A DNA stretch of 9,804 bases. Source: Clostridiales bacterium. Lineage in GTDB: Bacteria; Bacillota; Clostridia; Caldicoprobacterales; UBA3941. The position numbers and the translations under genes were made by a program. The stretch spans positions 1 through 9,804 of the forward strand of contig JAAYKZ010000189.1 of the NCBI GenBank assembly GCA_012522165.1, given 5' to 3'. The notes beneath the pieces are model-generated. The model searched no databases. It worked only from the letters and a program-made list of their open reading frames with translations, and was not told the DNA's origin. This document shows positions 6,810-9,804 of the stretch, piece by piece; position 1 is the first letter of the stretch, and every line of letters begins with the position of its first letter.

Positions 6810-7907
6810 ATGAGTAAAGTAAAAATAGGAATTATCGGCTGTGGGAATATTAGCGATATATATCTAACAAACTGTACCCAAGTTTTTGACAATCTGGAAG
6901 TTGCGGCCTGTGCTGATCTTATACACGAAAGAGCCCAAGCCAAAGCTGAGCAGTACAATGTGCCTAAGGCTTGCTCAGTTGAGGAATTGTTAAGCGATCC
7001 TGAAATTAAAATAGTAGTAAATCTTACTACTCCCGATGCTCATGCGGAAGTTTGTTTGGCAGCCTTAGAGGCAGGTAAAAATGTGTACGTGGAAAAGCCA
7101 TTGGCAATTACCCGTGAGGACGGGAAAAAGATATTAGAGCTTGCCAAAGAAAAAGGCCTGCTGGTAGGAGGAGCGCCAGATACCTTCCTGGGCGCAGGAA
7201 TCCAAACTTGCCGTAAGCTTATTGATGACGGCTGGATTGGAGAGCCCATAGGAGCTACTGCTTTCATGGTTAATCATGGTCATGAAAGTTGGCATCCAGA
7301 CCCAGAATTCTATTATAAGGTAGGTGGAGGGCCTATGTTTGATATGGGGCCTTACTATCTAACCGCCCTAATAGCTTTAATGGGTCCAGTCAAGAGGGTA
7401 ACTGGCTCAGCAAGAATAACTTTCCCAGAGAGAATTATTACCAGTGAACCTAAATACGGCACCAAGATTACTGTAGATGTGCCTACCCATGTTGCAGGCA
7501 TAATGGATTTTGAGAGTGGAGCAATTGGCACTATTCTCACCAGCTTTGATGTATGGGACTCACAACTACCTAGAATTGAAGTTTATGGAACTACAGGCAG
7601 CATGATAGTTCCTGATCCAAACACCTTTGGAGGTCCAGTATACATAAAGAGGGCTGGAGACAAGGATTGGATAGAGATGCCCTTATCCCACGGCTTTGCT
7701 GAAAATAGCCGGGGCTTGGGAGTTTCGGATATGGCTAGAGCACTAAAGGAAGGCGGAGTCCACAGGGCTAACGGAGATATGATGTACCATGTATTGGATA
7801 TAATGCATGGTTTCCACGATGCATCAAAGCAAGGCAGACATGTTGAATTGGAGAGTACCTGCCAGCAACCTAGTCCATTGCCAATGCCAAATCCAAATGA
7901 ATTATGA
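6810..7907 (+). CDS. Gfo/Idh/MocA family NAD(P)-dependent oxidoreductase
   Basis: This 365-residue cytoplasmic protein has an N-terminal Rossmann fold starting KIGIIGCGNISDIYL, with Gly10 and Gly12 of the dinucleotide-binding loop. The family signature EKPLAI (95-100) includes Lys96, the usual active-site lysine. The C-terminal substrate domain starts near residue 125 and holds GGGPMFDMGPYYLTALIALM (172-191), equivalent to the family's Gly-Gly-Gly...Asp...His region; here Tyr182 stands where many members have the histidine, as in some MviM-like branches. Such enzymes oxidise or reduce a hydroxyl of sugars or polyols. The ThuA-like gene just upstream resembles the ThuA/ThuB pair, where the oxidoreductase makes 3-keto sugars. 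Xylose, a xyloside or a xylose-derived polyol are all possible substrates and sequence does not decide. AGGGTGA (6797-6803) serves as ribosome binding site. Confidence 0.93.
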   Translation: MSKVKIGIIGCGNISDIYLTNCTQVFDNLEVAACADLIHERAQAKAEQYNVPKACSVEELLSDPEIKIVVNLTTPDAHAEVCLAALEAGKNVYVEKPLAITREDGKKILELAKEKGLLVGGAPDTFLGAGIQTCRKLIDDGWIGEPIGATAFMVNHGHESWHPDPEFYYKVGGGPMFDMGPYYLTALIALMGPVKRVTGSARITFPERIITSEPKYGTKITVDVPTHVAGIMDFESGAIGTILTSFDVWDSQLPRIEVYGTTGSMIVPDPNTFGGPVYIKRAGDKDWIEMPLSHGFAENSRGLGVSDMARALKEGGVHRANGDMMYHVLDIMHGFHDASKQGRHVELESTCQQPSPLPMPNPNEL

Positions 7908-7909
7908 TA

Positions 7910-7952
7910 TACACTTATAATGGGCTACTATTAGTAGTCCATTATAAGTATA
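7910..7952. repeat. Near-perfect long inverted repeat (intercistronic hairpin)
   Basis: ACTTATAATGG (7913-7923) and CCATTATAAGT (7939-7949) are exact reverse complements. Inside them G7924/T7938 can pair as G-U, and CTACTA/TAGTAG meet around T7931. Two more pairs follow outside a single C/A mismatch (7912/7950), so nearly the whole 43-base segment folds. It begins 2 bases after the oxidoreductase stop. No T-run follows, so it is a poor intrinsic terminator. A processing or mRNA-protecting stem-loop, or a DNA palindrome bound by a protein, fits better. Confidence 0.8.
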
Positions 7953-7965
7953 AAGATTTATTGCT

Positions 7966-7977
7966 TCAATGGTCAAT
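7966..7977 (+). promoter_or_regulatory. Candidate operator shared with the xylA leader (TCAATGGTCAAT)
   Basis: This 12-mer matches TCAATGGGCAAT at 3123-3134 in the xylA leader at 11 of 12 positions. Both lie in the leaders of xylose-related genes downstream of the same AraC-type regulator. It overlaps the left arm of the inverted repeat at 7969-8010. Its role as a regulator site is inferred from recurrence only. Confidence 0.3.
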
Positions 7978-8010
7978 ATTAATACTGACTGTTACTGAAA
8001 TATTGACAAT
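7969..8010. repeat. Second inverted repeat in the GH3 leader
   Basis: ATGGTCAATATT (7969-7980) and AATATTGACAAT (7999-8010) are reverse complements except for one position, with an 18-base spacer containing ACTGA twice. The right arm ends 5 bases before the AGGAGG ribosome binding site (8016-8021) of the GH3 gene. It could be a dimer-binding operator or an RNA hairpin near the ribosome binding site. No convincing -35/-10 pair was found in this 121-base gap, so whether GH3 has its own promoter is open. Confidence 0.6.
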
Positions 8011-8028
8011 TATGAAGGAGGATGGATA

Positions 8029-9804
8029 ATGAGCAAAAGAATCACTACCCAGGAAGCTGAAAAGCGGGCACGAGAGCTAGTTGAGCAGATGACTATAGAG
8101 GAAAGGGCATCACAGCTTAGATATAATGCACCAGCTATAGAACGCCTTAACATTCCCGCTTACAACTGGTGGAATGAAGCACTGCATGGTGTAGCTAGAG
8201 CAGGTACTGCTACCATGTTTCCCCAGGCAATAGGTCTGGCGGCCATGTTTGATGATGAATTTTTACAGAAAATCGCTGACATTATTGCTACAGAGGGAAG
8301 AGCAAAATATAATGAAGCTGTAAAGCATGGAGACCATGATATATACAAAGGACTTACCTTCTGGTCACCTAATGTAAATATTTTTAGAGACCCAAGATGG
8401 GGTAGAGGCCATGAGACCTATGGAGAAGATCCATACCTATCAGGAAGACTAGGAGTTGCTTTTATTAATGGTCTTCAGGGGGATGGAAAATATCTTAAAT
8501 CAGCAGCCTGTGCTAAGCACTTTGCTGTTCATAGTGGTCCTGAAGCAGTTAGGCATGAATTTAATGCCGAGGCTACTGCAAAGGATATGTGGGAAACATA
8601 CCTTCCTGCCTTTGAAGAGTGTGTAGTAGAAGCCAAGGTAGAAAGCGTTATGGGAGCCTATAATAGAACAAATGGAGAACCTTGCTGTGGAAGCTATACC
8701 CTTCTTCGTGATATACTAAGGGAAAAATGGCAGTTTGAAGGCCATGTAGTTTCTGACTGCTGGGCTATCCGAGATTTCCATACTAGGCATTTTGTAACTT
8801 CTACTGCACCTGAATCTGTTGCTTTAGCTCTCAAAGCTGGATGCGACTTAAACTGCGGAAATATGTATCTGCATGTACTACAGGCTCTACAAGAAAACTT
8901 AATTACAGAAGAGGACATAACCCGAGCTGCTATAAGACTATTCACAACTAGAATTAAACTAGGTATGTTTGATGATGATTGTGAATATGACAATATTCCA
9001 TATTCAGTAGTTGATTCAAAAGAACATAATGAGGTAGCCTTAGAGGCTGCAAGAAAGAGTTTAGTTCTACTAAAGAACGATGGTATATTACCTCTAGACA
9101 AGAGTAAGATCAAGTCTATAGGAGTTATTGGTCCTAATGCCAACAGCCGTTTAGCATTGAAAGGAAACTATTACGGAACACCTTCCAGATATATTACCTT
9201 CCTTGAAGGTATACAGGATTATCTAGAGGATGAAGATATCCGCATCTACTACTCTGAAGGTTGCCATCTACACAAGGATAAGGTAGAACCTTTGGCTCTC
9301 AAACATGACAGGTTATCTGAGGCCTTGACTGTAGCTGAGCATAGTGATGTTGTAATTCTCTGTCTAGGTCTGGATGAAACCTTGGAGGGTGAAGAAGGGG
9401 ACACTGGAAACCATGCTGCATCTGGCGATAAACTAGATTTGAATCTTCCAGAGGTACAGCAAATGTTATTAGAGAAAGTAGTAGCAGTAGGCAAGCCCAC
9501 AATACTACTTCTGGCTACCGGAAGTGCTATGAGTATAAACTTTGCTGATGAGCATTGTAACGCAATTATACAAACCTGGTATCCAGGGGCAAGGGGCGGT
9601 AAAGCAGTAGCAGAGTGCCTGTTTGGAGAATTCTCTCCTGCTGGAAAACTCCCTGTAACATTCTATAAGAGCTTAGAAGGACTACCTGAGTTTACTGATT
9701 ACTCCATGAAGGGCAGAACCTATCGCTATATGGAAACAGAGCCCCTATATCCCTTTGGCTATGGTCTAACCTATAGCAAGGTTGCCTTAAAGAATCTAAA
9801 GGTA
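8029..9804 (+). CDS. Glycoside hydrolase family 3, beta-xylosidase type (3' truncated by window)
   Basis: The frame is open from the ATG, which has AGGAGG 7 bases upstream, to the window edge: 592 codons, against about 700 for complete relatives. Domains in order are the N-terminal (beta/alpha)8 barrel to about residue 300, the alpha/beta sandwich to about 575, and the beginning of the fibronectin-III-like domain after PLYPFGYGLTYS. Seen motifs are NIFRDPRWGRGHETYGEDP (117-135), Lys163-His164 in AKHFAVHSGPE, and VVSDCWAI with Asp243 as the expected nucleophile. The Glu-rich stretch LDETLEGEEGD (448-458) is where the acid/base glutamate of related beta-xylosidases lies. No signal peptide is present, so it acts inside the cell on imported xylo-oligosaccharides, releasing xylose for XylA. 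The operon setting and the NEALHGVARAGTATMFPQAI region favour beta-xylosidase; alpha-arabinofuranosidase or beta-glucosidase side activity is possible. Confidence 0.94.
   Translation, partial: MSKRITTQEAEKRARELVEQMTIEERASQLRYNAPAIERLNIPAYNWWNEALHGVARAGTATMFPQAIGLAAMFDDEFLQKIADIIATEGRAKYNEAVKHGDHDIYKGLTFWSPNVNIFRDPRWGRGHETYGEDPYLSGRLGVAFINGLQGDGKYLKSAACAKHFAVHSGPEAVRHEFNAEATAKDMWETYLPAFEECVVEAKVESVMGAYNRTNGEPCCGSYTLLRDILREKWQFEGHVVSDCWAIRDFHTRHFVTSTAPESVALALKAGCDLNCGNMYLHVLQALQENLITEEDITRAAIRLFTTRIKLGMFDDDCEYDNIPYSVVDSKEHNEVALEAARKSLVLLKNDGILPLDKSKIKSIGVIGPNANSRLALKGNYYGTPSRYITFLEGIQDYLEDEDIRIYYSEGCHLHKDKVEPLALKHDRLSEALTVAEHSDVVILCLGLDETLEGEEGDTGNHAASGDKLDLNLPEVQQMLLEKVVAVGKPTILLLATGSAMSINFADEHCNAIIQTWYPGARGGKAVAECLFGEFSPAGKLPVTFYKSLEGLPEFTDYSMKGRTYRYMETEPLYPFGYGLTYSKVALKNLKV

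Noticed and set aside
7910..7952. Classical intrinsic terminator after the oxidoreductase gene
   Set aside because: The stem is strong, but neither side has a T-run: ATAAAG follows on the + strand, and the - strand side is likewise mixed.
8003..8008. TTGACA as the -35 box of a GH3 promoter
   Set aside because: A -10 box at normal spacing would fall over the ribosome binding site and start codon, leaving no leader. The hexamer is better explained as part of the inverted repeat arm.
8694..9143. 149-codon minus-strand open frame inside the GH3 gene
   Set aside because: It lies wholly within a well-conserved GH3 coding region, has no recognisable motif, and is the kind of shadow frame expected opposite a real gene.
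1..9804. CRISPR array, tRNA, rRNA, insertion sequence or phage genes
   Set aside because: No regularly spaced repeats, tRNA-like cloverleaf, transposase motifs or terminal repeats were seen, and the window is densely filled with metabolic and transport genes on one strand.

Overview
The window looks like chromosomal DNA of a low-GC, plant-polysaccharide-using Firmicute, most likely a Clostridia (Lachnospiraceae-like or related) bacterium. The evidence is AT-rich DNA, strong AGGAGG-type ribosome binding sites, a xylose isomerase of the long-N-terminus class with clostridial-type motifs, and a cytoplasmic GH3 enzyme in a xylose operon. The species cannot be fixed from sequence alone. All recognised genes are on the + strand.

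Bases 1-2121 are the end of one transcription unit: the 3' part of a GldG-type auxiliary protein, followed with a 4-base ATGA overlap by a membrane-anchored DUF4340 protein. This pair usually accompanies an ABC-2 type exporter, whose ATPase and permease would lie upstream of the window. A strong intrinsic terminator (2072-2121) closes the unit.

Bases 2122-9804 are a xylose/xyloside utilisation locus. An AraC-family regulator (2250-3116) has its own putative promoter. It is followed by xylA (3213-4532), xylB (4575-6050), a ThuA-like protein (6078-6794), a Gfo/Idh/MocA oxidoreductase (6810-7907) and, after a 121-base gap with two inverted repeats, a GH3 beta-xylosidase-type gene (8029 to beyond the window end). 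XylA and XylB turn xylose into xylulose 5-phosphate. The GH3 enzyme, which has no signal peptide, would release xylose from imported oligosaccharides. The ThuA-Gfo/Idh pair resembles the ThuA/ThuB arrangement and suggests an oxidative (keto-sugar) side branch on the same substrates, which is inference. No sugar transporter is visible in the window.

The most useful regulatory observation is a 12-base sequence, TCAATGGKCAAT, found once in the xylA leader (3123-3134) and once in the GH3 leader (7966-7977). It is a candidate shared operator for the AraC-type regulator. Neither leader contains a CG dinucleotide, so neither can hold a standard CcpA cre site. I see no strong evidence for a wholly new system; the ThuA-Gfo/Idh pair inside a xylose operon and the structured xylA and GH3 leaders deserve the closest look.
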